Below are positions 1 to 11,037 of a stretch of 64,000 nt of DNA, in pieces. The number at the start of each line of letters is the position of its first letter. Positions within the stretch are counted from its first letter, which is position 1. The notes under the pieces were generated by a model, which did no database searches, was not told where the DNA came from, and saw only the letters and a program-made list of their open reading frames with translations. Origin of the DNA: Chelonoidis abingdonii. Lineage: Eukaryota > Chordata > Testudines > Testudinidae. A program made the translations under genes and the position numbers. Location: NCBI RefSeq assembly GCF_003597395.2, contig NC_133777.1, positions 59,929,253 through 59,993,252 on the forward strand. The letters run 5' to 3'.

Positions 1-121
1 GTAACATAATTTTTACAACAACACCTTTTTGTATTTCGATCACAAATTGCTATAACTGAAAAAATGAGCATAATTCTGTACTCCTCGGTCAACTGAAGTT
101 CCATTAACTTCAGCTCTAGTC

Positions 122-360
122 CAGTGGTTCTCAAAGCCTTCATGCCGCTTGTTCAGAGAAACCTCTGGCAGGTACGGGCCGGTTTGTTTACCTGCCGCAT
201 CCACAGGTTTGGCTGATCTAGGCCCACTGCTTCGGTTTGCCGCTCCAATCAGCCAATGGGAGCTGCGGGAAGAGGTGAACAGCACACACTACAGCCCGTG
301 CCACTCCCACAGCTCCCATTGGCCTGGAGCCAAACCGCAGCCAGTGGGAGCGTGATCAGC
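122..360. mobile_element. hAT (Charlie-like) remnant, GC-rich
   Basis: The segment opens with CAGTGGTTCTCAAA, the terminal motif of Charlie-type hAT transposons. It continues into a GC-rich stretch with two inverted copies of a motif around CCAATGGGAGCTG (near 254 and 311), typical of non-autonomous hAT elements in turtles. I see no matching right terminus or 8-bp target duplication, so the right boundary is approximate. No coding sequence is supported. Confidence 0.5.
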
Positions 361-2085
361 CCCCTGTGGAGGGTAAGAATCTGCTTTTAAATGTAAAGGT
401 TTCTGATCTTAGCACGCTATGTGGTGTCCAGACACTATATGATTGGCTTTCTGTATGTGTCAAGGTAGAATTGTCTCCCCTTAGTGATGCATTATTTTGT
501 TGTGGTGGCAGATTATGTTTTCTCCGCTTATTAGAGACACAAGGAGTTTTTAAAAGCCTTTCGTAACATAGAAACTTTGAGATTAGCTTTGCCTCTTTAC
601 CCATCCACCTTATGCTTAATTATACATTTCAACAACTACTGGACTAGGTAAGACTAGAACAAGCAGCAGAGAATCAATGTGTGCCTAACAAATGTTACAT
701 GCATTTCTCAAAAGTTAGTTGTGGCAAGTAAAAAAAAGTAGTAGGAGAAACATATGGTAAGTAAAACCTGCTCATAACATACATAAAAGGGTAATTCTCT
801 TTCAACAAAAACATACACACAGCCCTACCAACACAGCACTAGCTGTCCTGATCAGATTATGCCTTTGGGAGAATTAGAGGTGTAGAAAGAATTTCCATTT
901 TTTTTTTAAAGAACATTAAGTTCTTAGCCTTAGACCCCCCCTTTTTCTGGAAGGTGAGCACAGAATAGGACTGGGATGGAATCCTAAGGATCCCCCCAAA
1001 TATAGTCACTCCCCTTCCCACCCCCACAAGGTTAAATAAGAACATCATATTTGGAATCATCCTAATAATCCTAGCCAAAATCTTTTGATAGCTGTAGATG
1101 TTGGTGTGACAAGGTGGACAAGAATTAAAAGGAAGGTGCAAAACATGTTTTTCAGCCCCACACAAAAATGCTAAGGCCAGCTCTGGTGCTGCTTAATATG
1201 GAAGGATTTGTTATCGGAAGACAACTGAGTAGTGGGGTTGGTAATGTACCAGTCTGTTTTCTATAAGACAATTTAAGTTTCTTTTGTTTGTTTTTTGCAA
1301 ACAAACCAACCACCCAAAAACCCACAAGGGCCAAAAGTCTTAAGACATTTTATAGAATATATGGATTTTAGAGTCTCTAACCCCACGGAGTTTTCAATCT
1401 AAAAAATAAAAGATGATATAACAAAGATACAAGAAAAAAATAATGAGGAGCGGTGAAAGGAGAAAGGTTACAGTGAGACTGTCAACTCCCTGGGGTATCT
1501 GCCTCCCCTTCATGCTCACAGAGCAGTTTAGAAATAGTGGCAGGATCAGGTAAATTCTGGGATAGAGTGGAATGGATCATGGAAGTTTGATTCCTGAAAC
1601 CACAATTCCTTGAGCTCCCAGGAGGCATCTCACAATCTTCCCTGAAAATTGCCTGTAGACAGTGCAACATACTCTGATATAGTGACCCAAAATGTAATGC
1701 ACTACAATCGATGCAGCTTATGCCAGTGCAAGCAGCAGTGCCTACATGGCCAATCTGTTTAGTTACATCAGTTTACCTATATCACTGTACGCTGTCCAGC
1801 CTGTGTCTGTACTGCACCCATACAATGGATCACAACCCTGAATAAGAACAAATAAATATGATTGCTTAATTAGTAATAATTCATGCAGCATAAAGAAATG
1901 TTCAGTTGTGATTTGTGTGTGGGGGGGTGGTTCTAGGATACTTTTAGCTAATGTTTAATTATATTGTTATGGGTTTGGGGGAAAGCCGGCAATTTGAAGC
2001 ACAGCGGGGAAGGGGAATAGATTGTGTAAGTAAGAGAAGAGAAGCTCTACCTGCAAGGTGCTTCTAGGAATGCCTTAGAGAGAGA

Positions 2086-2118
<33 letters not shown>

Positions 2119-2702
2119 TCAAACCCTTAGGAAAGGTTTGGATTACAAATACTGGAAAGCTGAACTCCAGTTCTTGTGAAAATGAAAAGCTCAATATAAT
2201 GAGCTAAGTATTATTATTTGTCACACTTCATATGCAGCATGGGGTACGAAAGAATTGACGGGTAAACTGCAGACAAGATATCTCCCCTCAATCACAGCCA
2301 GATAACTAAGGAACAGCTGGTGACAGTCACAGCACAAGGGATGGGGAGTAATAGCTGGGCAAGCACTCTCAGCTAAGCCTCCAGGAAAACCTCATTCAAT
2401 GTTCCATTTACCTGTAACCCTTTAGGGAGAGGGAGAACCAGAGGACACTTTTGGCAGAAGTGTGGCTGGGCCGTCTCCGTTATCACCCAGCACTGCCCCT
2501 GCTCACAGGAGTTAGCTCCCCTGTAACCTTCTGGGGAAACGGGATGTGTCTGCCATGCCTGTGCTGTTATAATTCCTATGTCCTGAGAGCCAAATCTGTA
2601 ATGATCTGGTGCAGTAAATGATTACAGTACAGACAACTAACTCTTTTTCATTCTCCTTTTTTGGCTTTTAGATTCTGCTGAAAAAAATCTGTGAAGAACA
2701 CT
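361..2702. other. Intron-like sequence, no gene seen
   Basis: AT-rich unique-looking sequence. Every reading frame is short and lacks codon structure or recognisable motifs. It holds one dinucleotide microsatellite, listed separately. Confidence 0.6.
2078..2116. repeat. (AG)n(AC)n microsatellite
   Basis: A short AG run passes directly into about 15 AC units. It is a simple sequence repeat and likely length-polymorphic. Confidence 0.95.
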
Positions 2703-3660
2703 GGGTACATCTACACTACGGGATTATTCCGATTTTACATAAACCGGTCTTGTAAAACAGATTGTATAAAGTCGAGTGCACGTGGCCGCACTAGGCACAT
2801 TAATTCGGCGGTGTGTGTCCATGTACCGAGGCTAGCGTCAATTTCTGGAGCGTTGCATTGTGGGTAGCTATCCCGTAGCTATCCCATAGTTTCCGCAGTC
2901 TCCCCCGTCCATTGGAATTCTGGATTGAGAGCCCAGTGCCTGATGGGGCAAAAATCATTGACGCGAGTGGTTCTGGGTACAGCCTCACCCATCCCCCCTG
3001 AAAGCAGCAGACAACCATTTTGCGTCTTTTTCCCTGGGTGAACTGTGCAGACACCATACCATGGCAAGCATGGACCCTGCTCAGATCAATACCTCAATCG
3101 TGGACGTTGTAAACACCTCACGCATTCTCATCCAGTCTATGCAGAACCAGGACCTGCAAAGCCAGGCAAGGAGGCGGCGGCGGCTACGACAGCGCGGCGA
3201 CGAGAGTGATAAGGACATGGACACAGAATTCTCTCAAACCGCGGGCCCCTGAGCTTTGGAGATCCTGCTGGTAATGGGGCAGGTTCTACATGGCTGCCAT
3301 GCTATGGCGTCTGCCAGGGCAATCAGGGAAATGCGTGTGAAATTATTGTCTGCCGTTGCTTTTCACGGAGGAAGGATTGAGTGACGACATTTACCCAGAA
3401 TCACCCGTGACACTGTTTTGCCCCACCATGCATTGGGATCTCAACCCAGAATTCCAATGGGCGGGGGAGACTGCAGGAACGATGGGATAGCTATGGGATA
3501 GCTACCCACAGTGCAAGCTCCAGAAATCAACGCTAGCCTCAGTACATGGAGCCACACCGCCGAATTAATGTGCTTAGTGTGGCCGCGGCTCGCACTCGCT
3601 TATATAATCTGTTTCTAATACGGTTTCTGAAAATCGGAATTACCACTCACCAATCATACC
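2703..3660. mobile_element. Non-autonomous PIF/Harbinger deletion derivative
   Basis: About 0.96 kb. The left end (GGGTACATCTACACTACGGG, then ATTATTCCGATTTTA) and the right end (reverse complement reads GTAATTCCGATTTTCAG) are inverted copies. The inverted similarity extends about 350 bp inward: CACATTAATTCGGCGGTGT near 2797 mirrors ACACCGCCGAATTAATGTG near 3553, and GGGTAGCTATCCC near 2862 mirrors GGGATAGCTACCC near 3497. The outermost 20 bp of the right end are degraded, so the TAA-type target duplication cannot be confirmed. Between the long inverted repeats sits only the start of a transposase gene. The structure fits an internally deleted Harbinger copy mobilised in trans. Confidence 0.85.
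3061..3252 (+). pseudogene. Harbinger transposase N-terminal remnant (63 codons)
   Basis: The short ORF begins MASMDPAQINTS and contains NTSRILIQSMQNQ followed by an arginine-rich tract and DKDMDTEF. It aligns residue for residue with the first ~62 amino acids of the full-length transposase at 60417-61712 (MEPAEI, NTTRSILEYMQNQ, DRDMDIDF). It stops at a TGA just after AGP, where the full-length protein continues for about 370 residues. No DDE domain is present, so it cannot act as a transposase. The N-terminal basic region is low-complexity, and its role in the family is not established from the sequence. Confidence 0.8.
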
Positions 3661-4382
3661 TAAAGCTTTTGGTGTGTTCCAGAGGGAACTTTACAAGCCA
3701 GCAAAATCCACCAAATTACTAAGACCCTGAGTATATGGACTCACGAAGTCAGTATGTATGTACCCTGATTGGCTTTGATCATTATAATAACTCCTTCTTC
3801 TTTCTTTCTTTTTATGACAAACTTTATTTTAAGTTACTAAAGGATTGGCTGGCAGGCATATTTTAATTGGGTAAGCATCAAACTTGTATTGATCTGGTAA
3901 TGTGGCTGGCTTTTGGGAGAATCTCTCTCCTTTTACAGCCTACTCTGACCTTAGCATTTTCAGTGTGGACTCCCTAGGCACTTGGCTCACAAATGTAATA
4001 GTGACAGTCCGGTCCCCTTGGTTTGTACTTCAGACAAAGATTCTCAACTAAGCTAGTGGGAGGTGTGCCTGGATCTGGACTGACAGGCCTGGGTCCTTGG
4101 TGGTCTATACACTGATTAGATTTTTCGGATGTACTCATAACTTCTAGGAGAGTATCTCAAGAATAAAAAATATATAAACCACACAGTCATACAGCTCCAC
4201 TGAACTACATCTGCCACTAATTACATTATCTAGTCCCAGTGCAGTGTGGGCGGGCACTGATCTGCTATGGAAACTGATGATAATTTCTCTTGGTTTAGGA
4301 GCAGGTTCCTGACAAGAACAGGATAAGTCCTGGTTGGAATGTCTGTTATAACAAAGAAATCTGGCTTTGAAACAGGTCATTG
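3282..4382 (+). repeat. Left arm of a 1.1-kb inverted duplication
   Basis: The sequence from TGGCTGCCATGCTATGGCG (near 3290) to GAAACAGGTCATT (near 4382) is repeated in reverse complement at 8252-9345 with roughly 90% identity by eye, with small indels. The arm joins the right half of the Harbinger copy to about 720 bp of its unique-looking flank. The duplicated unit therefore spans an element boundary and is not simply the transposon's own inverted repeat. Confidence 0.85.
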
Positions 4383-7300
4383 GGCCTCCTTAGATATTTT
4401 TTCAGAGGCAGATAGCAGCAACTGCCACAGATGATCTCCACTGAGCCTCAGGTTCTGGGTGCCAGCCTGCTGAATCGACACAACTCGATCCCTCCATCCT
4501 GGTGGCCATCAACAGAGATGCGGGGGTCAGAGCCTGAAACTAGAGACGAATGGAATAAACCTTTGTTAATTCTATGCATTTAGCAAAGAGAACAAGAGGA
4601 GACGAATGAATTAATTCTCCCCTGCATGCACAGAACCGGGGTCACCGGAAACTATGTAAACATACATGACAAGTGTTTCTCTGAGGGTTGGGAGATCTTT
4701 TCCTTCTCTATAATTCCTGATACTTATTTCTACCTGTGGAACTTAGATCCTGAGTGTATCCTCAATGGAAAATAATAAGCAATTCCAACAGAAAGCAAAC
4801 AGAGAAAAACGACAAGTTAAATAAATATGTACCCAGCTCTTGAGAAGTGTTGAGCAGCTCAGGCACTTCATTGGGAGTCACAGCACTCAGCACCAACCCA
4901 GCTCTGGTTCATAAATGGAAACATCCTGGGAACATTGTACAGAGCACCGTGTATTTAAATAAGCAAAATTGGAAAGTGACCTGATAGAAACAGAGCCTGG
5001 GACATGGAATAGCGGGGCTGTTTTAATGGCTGAGGAATGTTTTAACTATTCATTCTATTTAAAACAAAGCCAAGTTTAGAAAAATATGCAGAGTGCAGAG
5101 CACAGATGTGAAATTCCTCCAGTTCATTCTCAGAGACCAGATACTGCCCTGCTGCTCAGTAACTGAATCTGACAGGGGATTCTCGGTATTAACGTGTGAA
5201 TGAGAAGCATCCAGGGTCTTCTCACAATGAACTCTTCTGCCCCATTTATTACACTGCTAGTGAGGTAAAACAAGCTAGAGACCTGCCACTTGCAGTTCCA
5301 GTAAGGCTTCTTCATACGAGACACTGGACTGAAAGAAACCGTGTACTGTCCATGGTCAGAAGCTGGACATTGCGTATCTCAGGGAAACATTCCCACTGGT
5401 GTCATCTTTCAGCAGCTCAGTTCTTCTCTCGATATTCCAGCATCTGCTTCTCCATACTGATCCTGCCCATCACGGTACATGGTGCACAACTGCAGAGAGC
5501 TGGGATCGGAACCACCTCAGCTCCATGGTCTCTGCGCTTGTCTGGGGAGAGGTGGCAGGGCAGGACGGCCTCCCCGCTAGGGAGACAGTGATTGGCTGGT
5601 CAGGTCCAGTCACCGTGAACTGTGCTGTGAAATGTATCGGGAAGAAGAAATTAAATTGGAGCGGAACCAAAACAGACAGAAATATAATGCAGCCGGTGTT
5701 TTATCCATCTTTGAAGTGTTCAAAAATCAGGAGTCAGCCCCCTGAAAAATCATGGGATTGGCTTAAAAATAGAGACTCTTTTAAAATAATAAAATTGGGC
5801 TTGTTCTTGCCTTCTGATTTCTGAACCTTTAAAGTTGACTGGGTCACATTTCCAAGCTTTATCTGTAACCACAAGGGACAGAAACTTACTTTAAAACAAA
5901 ATGAAAGCTGAGATTCTCATCTAATCACAGGCCTGCAGGAGCTGTGGCTTTAAAAAACACATCAATATCATGAGACTTGTGATAAAATCTGTGAGCTGGT
6001 AACACTGAGGGGATGTCTACACCTTGAGCTGAGGTAGACATGCACCCACTAGTTCTGATTGAGCTACTGTGAGAAAGTGTAGCCGTGGTGGTGTGAGCAG
6101 GGATGGGTTAACTCTCCAGGTATGATCCTGCCAAGGCTCTCGGCACATATTCGGGAGGCTGCTCATGCCACTGTGTCTACTCTGCATTTACAGCACAATA
6201 GCTCGATCAGAGCTAGTGCAGTATGTCTACCACATCTGGAGCAGCAAGGAGCAGCATCTTACATATTAAAGACTTCTACAGTGCTAACTAATGGCTTAAC
6301 GGTGTGGGAAGGGGAAGGAGAGCTGAATGTTGGAGGGGAAGGGGGGAAAACGTTGTGAGGGATGGTCGGCAGGGGGTGAGAAGGAGACAGATTCAGCAGT
6401 TTTCTCCACTCCTAAAATCGCTGTAAGCACTACAGAACTGCCCGATGCTGGGACATGGACTGTGTCTCCGATTTCTCTCACCAGCCTGTTAGCAACTACA
6501 CACTGCAATACTTCAAAGCAGACCCTTATCCCATTCCATTGTAACAAAATGTATAGGTGGGCAAGGAGTGCTGAGGAACAACAAGCAACCATGTGACCTA
6601 GCAGAGAGACTTGGATATTCCTGGCTCTGCATTGGCCTGCTGGATGACCTTGGCAAGTCTCTTCACTGATCTGTGCCCAGTTTCCACAATCTGTAAATGG
6701 AATAATGAATAAAGTTCCTTCAGCTCTATTGATGAAAAACACTATAGAAAAGCTAGAGATTTTTGTTATTATCTAGCCCAGTTGCGTATCAACTGCAAAC
6801 CGAAGTGTGAACTACAACTGTCTACTACAAAGAATTCTCTTTCTGTTCAAGAAACTAGGAAGAAAGTCATTGACCAAATCTTTGCAACTGCAGAGTTAAG
6901 GTTCCCAGCAGTATCTCAGGTCCTTCAGAAAACTGAGTTCGCAAAACTCAGGCCTCTGAAACCAGCAAATGCAGAATTAAGGTACATGCCAAAGCAATCT
7001 TAACTCTGCCCTGTTTGAGCGATGACCTGATACACCCACTCGCGCACAGATGCACACCCGCCTGTGAAGATACAGCACATCACTCAGAGATCAGGGCACA
7101 GTACAACTACAGCAAACACCTCTCTTGCTAAGGAACATTTGTTTTAGGTGAGCTGCACCGTACAGGAGCTACCCCACCCTGTTCTGCCCTCAGCATTGAG
7201 CGACTGCCCAGAAACAGCTCCCATTTGTACTTTTTACAAACCTTCACCTCCTTTTACAAGCCCTTCACCCTCACTCCAGGATTCCATCTAGCACTTCATG

Positions 7301-7635
7301 TTCCCTTACCCAGCATTAAACACAGACAATCCCTGTGGCAAGCAGACCACTGAGCCCTCTACTGACACAACTACACAGCTCAGGGCTGAAATAAGAGGAT
7401 GCAGAGGATCCCTCAAGGTACACCTGCACCTCTTTCCTTTCATCACACACTGGGGTGGGGAGCTCAGACCCAGATCTCCTCATATCACAAGCACAGCTCT
7501 ACTAAGCTGCTCCAGCTAATGTCTCCACCATTTAATACAGCTGCACCTAACACAGTGACTGCAGCTGTGGTGGGTAAAGATGTGTATAATTATAATTTGA
7601 CACTCTCCTTCATAAGGAACATATTATGATACCAT
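4383..7635. other. Spacer inside the inverted duplication, no gene recognised
   Basis: This is the loop between the two inverted arms. Open frames near 5196-5824 are up to 141 codons, but I recognise no family in them and they overlap each other in different frames. A stretch near 6013-6100 (GGATGTCTACACCTTGAGC) resembles a worn Harbinger-type terminus. No promoter or splice structure can be argued from sequence. Confidence 0.4.
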
Positions 7636-7958
7636 AGGTGACAACTCCATTGGTGCTCCGGGGCTGGAGCACCATGAAAAATAGTGGGTGCTCATCACCC
7701 ACCAGCCACCCGCCAATCAGTTGTACAGAGGGTCCCGCAGAACAACTCCTGCCCTGCAGCTCCTCCTACCTGCTGCTCATCAGCTGTTCGGTGTGGGCAG
7801 GAGGAGGAGGAGTGGGAGCAGGAGCCTCGGGAAGGGGCAGAGCAGGGGCGGAAGAGGGGAGCGGGTGGGGCTTGCGATAAGAGGGGCATGGGGGCAGGGC
7901 CTCAAGGAGGAGCGGGGTGAAGCACCCTCGGAGAAAGCTGAAAGTTGGCCCCTGTGAA
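7636..7958. mobile_element. Fragment of a GC-rich non-autonomous repeat
   Basis: GC content jumps here relative to both flanks. The motif GGTGCTCCGGGGCTGGAGCACC and a following GGTGCTCATCACCC resemble a widespread turtle non-autonomous element (recalled, family name not certain). The purine-rich core around 7798-7925 is an imperfect GGA/GGGGC repeat. The overlapping short frames in this interval follow from composition and are not genes. Confidence 0.4.
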
Positions 7959-8251
7959 ATTCAGGAATTTAGAGATGTGCCCTGGAAGCTGGGGTTGAGA
8001 ACAGAGTGTAGCCGTGTTCAGCAATTCACTACAGAAGCTCTCTGGTTTGTTTTAATAAAAGTTTTATTCCTTTCTAATAACCAGTTTGTTATTTAATGAA
8101 CCCCAAGATCATTACACGGGGTCAGAAGTGCTGAATGAGAAGGAGGCTACAGTCATTTTGAAATAACTCCTGGTTGTGCAGCTGAAAGCAGAGGCAAGGG
8201 GAGCACATGCAGTAGCAAACAGAGGACAAAGGTTTTGATGTATTTTGTGAG

Positions 8252-9345
8252 CAATGACCTGTTTCAAAGCCAGATTTCTATTGTTATAACAGAACATTCC
8301 AACCAGGACTTATCCTGTTCTGTCAGGAACCTGCTCCTAAACCAAGAGAAAATATCATCAGTTTCCATAGCAGATCAGTGCCCGCCCACACTGCACTGGG
8401 GATAGAATGGATGTGGCAGATGTCAGTGGGATGTTGTATGACTGTGTGTTTATATATTTTTTTTCTAGATACTCTCCTAGGAAGGCTTCATGTAGTACAT
8501 ACCAAAAAACTAAATCAGTGTAATAGAACCACCAAGGACCCAGGCCTGCAGTCCAGATCCAGGCAACACTCCCACTAGCTTAGTTGAGATCTTTGTCTGA
8601 GTAAAGACCAAGGGACCGGACTGTCACTATTACATTTGTGACCCAAGGTGCCTAGGGAGTCCACACTGAAAATGCTAAGGTCAGAGTAGGCTGTAAAAAG
8701 GAGAGAAGATTCTCCCAAAGAGCCAGCCACATTACCAGATCAATACAAGTTTGAATCTTACCCAAAATACCATGCTGCCAGCCAATCCTTTAGTAACTAA
8801 AACTAAAGCTTTGTCATAAAAGAAAGGAAAAGAAGAAGGAGAGTTATTAAATGATCAAAGCAATCAGGTACATACATATGACTTCGGAGTCCATATATCA
8901 GGGTCTTAGCAGAATTGGTGATTTTGCTGGCTTGTAAAGTCCCTCTGGAACACACCAAAGCTTAGGGTATTGATTGGGATTATTCCGATTTTACAGAAAC
9001 CGGTATTTAGAAACAGATTATATAAAGTCGAGTGCACGCGGCCACACTAAGCACATTAATTCGGCGGTGTGCGTCCATGTACTGAGGCTAGCGTTGATTT
9101 CTGGAGCGTTGCACTGTGGGTAGCTATCCCATAGCTATCCCATCGTTCCTGCAGTCTCCCCCGCCCATTGGAATTCTGGGTTGAGATCCCAATGCATGGT
9201 GGGGCAAAAACAGTGTCACGGGTGATTCTGGGTAAATGTCGTCACTCAATCCTTCCTCCGTGAAAAGCAACGGCAGACAATAATTTCACACGCATTTTCC
9301 CTGGATTGCCCTGGCAGACGCCATAGCATGGCAGCCATGGAGCCC
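8252..9345 (-). repeat. Right arm of a 1.1-kb inverted duplication
   Basis: Reverse complement of 3282-4382. Landmarks shared in inverted order include the AATGACCTGTTTC edge, GGACCGGACTGTCACTATTAC (near 8613), CTCTGGAACACACCAAAGC (near 8943) and the Harbinger sequence from 8975 onward. Homology ends at CCATAGCATGGCAGCC (near 9321-9338), after which this copy continues into different Harbinger internal sequence. Confidence 0.85.
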
Positions 9346-9450
9346 GTTTAGCCTTTTGTCACTGTCACCGTATGTGTATTGTATGATGCTGACAGAAGCA
9401 GTACTGCAGTGCTACATGGCAGCATTCATTTGCCTTTGCAAGGTAGCAGA

Positions 9451-9612
9451 GACGGTTACCACTGTCTGCTGCTTTGGAAATTGGTGATGACGGTTACCAA
9501 TCCTTTTGCACCGTCTGCTACTTTAGAAATTGGCGATGACAGTTACCAGTACTTCAGTACCATCTGCTGCTAGAAATTGGTGATGATGGTTACCAGTCCT
9601 TTTGTACCGTCT
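9451..9612 (+). repeat. ~48-bp tandem repeat, about 3.5 copies
   Basis: The unit starts at GACGGTTACCA and runs through CCGTCTGCTGCTTTGGAAATTGGTGAT. Its starts are at about 9451, 9488, 9536 and 9585, with variants GACAGTTACC and GATGGTTACC. It lies in the transposon interior. A related GGATGGTTACC segment recurs alone near 10065. Confidence 0.8.
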
Positions 9613-9749
9613 CCTGCTGTTATGAGTGCCCCTGGCTGGCCTCACTGAGGTTGGCCGGGGGCGCATGGACAAAAATGGGAATGACTCCCTAGGTCATTCC
9701 CTTCTTTATGTTTTATCTAAAGGTAGAATCAGTCAAGTTATGTATGCCA

Positions 9750-9870
9750 GAGAGCACAGGAGCTCTGGGTCAGAGCCCCAAATATCCCGCAGAAATGATG
9801 AGCTGCATGCCATTCTAGGGGGTGCCCCTGCAACAACCCCACTCATTGCTTCCCTCCTCCCACACCCCTC
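9750..9870 (+). pseudogene. Myb/SANT-like transposon protein, internal fragment
   Basis: The translation includes RSSGSEPQISRRNDELHAILGGAP. This corresponds to the region just after the Myb/SANT domain in Harbinger partner genes (compare the LGGIANS segment at 58675 onward). It is followed within 60 bp by AATAAAG (9911) and not by the usual acidic and coiled-coil tail, so the gene is truncated. It cannot encode a functional DNA-binding partner. Confidence 0.6.
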
Positions 9871-10529
9871 CTGGGCTACCGTGGCAGTGTCCCCCCATTT
9901 GTGCTGAAGTAATAAAGAATGCAGAAATAAGAAACACTGACTTTTTAGTGAGAGAAAATGAGGGGGATGCAGCCTCCAGCTGCTATGATAGTCCAAGCAG
10001 TACAGAATCTTCATTGAACATGAAAGGGTTGGGGGCGGAGCTCAGCCTCCAGCTGTTATGGTGAGGATGGTTACCAAGCCTTTTGCACCATCTGCCTCTC
10101 CAGGAGAAGCTTAAAGCTTATTTTTGCCCAGGCAACCTTGGCCAACCTCACTGAGGCCAGCCAGGAGCACTCATGGGATGATCAAAATGCTTGAAAATCA
10201 TCTTCTACTGTCTGCCATCAGGAAAGGAAGGGGAGGGGATGCTGCTGTTCAGCGCCACAGCACCGCATCTACCAGCAGCACGCAGTAGACACATGGTGAC
10301 ATTGAAAAAAAGGCGAGAAACGATTTTTTTCCCCTTTCTTTCACAGGGGTGGGCTGACGACATATACCCTGAACCACCTGGGACAATGTTTTTGACCCTT
10401 CAGGCATTGGGAGCTCAGTCAAGAATGCAAATGCTTTTCGGAGACTGCGGGGACTGTGGGATAGCTGGAGTCCTCAGTCCCCCCTGCCTCCCTCCATGAG
10501 CGTCCATTTGATTCTTTGGCTTTCCGTTA

Positions 10530-10720
10530 CGCTTGTCACGCAGCACTGTGTTGAGTCCCTGCTGTGGCCTCTGTCTGGAGATTTTTTCAAATGCTTTGCC
10601 ATTTCGTCTTCTGGAATGGAGCTCTGATAGAACAGATTTGTCTCCCCATAAAGCGATCAGATCCAGTATCTCCCATACAGTCCATGCTGATCAGCGCTCC
10701 ACGCTGGGCAAATAGGAAAT
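10530..10720 (-). pseudogene. Myb/SANT-like domain fragment
   Basis: Read on the minus strand, the segment aligns with the Myb/SANT start at 58395-58580. Matching landmarks are the reverse complements of CTTCTGGAATGGAGCTC (10609) and GTCTCCCCATAAAGCGATC (10640), equivalent to GAGCTCCATTCC and GGGGAGAC in the better copy. Several frame breaks separate the conserved pieces. It sits close to the 11037 terminus, the position the Myb gene occupies in complete elements. Confidence 0.6.
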
Positions 10721-11037
10721 TAAATTCAAAAGTTCGCGGGGCTTTTCCTGTCTACCTGGCCAGTCCATCCGAGTTCAGATTGCTGTCCAGAGCGGTCACA
10801 GTGGTGCACTGTGGGATACCGCTCGGAGGCCAGTACTGTCAATTTGTGGCCACACTAACCCTAATCCGATATGGTAATATCGATTTTAGCGCTACTCCTC
10901 TCATCGGGGAGGAGTACAGAAACCAATTTAAAGAGCCCTTCATATTGATATAAAAGGCCTCGTAGTGTGGATGGGTGCGGCGTTAAATCGGTTTAACGCT
11001 GCTAAAATCAGTTTAAACACGTAGTGTAGACCAGGCC

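Larger units (their letters stand above)
8975..11037. mobile_element. Composite/degraded PIF/Harbinger element
   Basis: The left part (GGGATTATTCCGATTTTACAG, AATTCGGCGGTGTGCGTCC) is the same Harbinger end as in the 2703-3660 copy. The right end reads GTAGTGTAGACCAGGCC, the reverse complement of the left terminus of the 58048-62715 element. The interior keeps a Myb/SANT gene tail on the plus strand (9750-9870), a tandem repeat (9451-9612), a segment near 10340-10490 related to the transposase side, and a Myb/SANT gene start on the minus strand (10530-10720). Two Myb fragments in opposite orientations, plus ends of two types, indicate nested or recombined Harbinger copies. No intact gene remains. 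Confidence 0.75.

Noticed and set aside
5196..5824. Overlapping frames of 131 and 141 codons
   Set aside because: They share no motif with a family I know, overlap in different phases, have no splice or promoter support, and lie between two inverted repeats.
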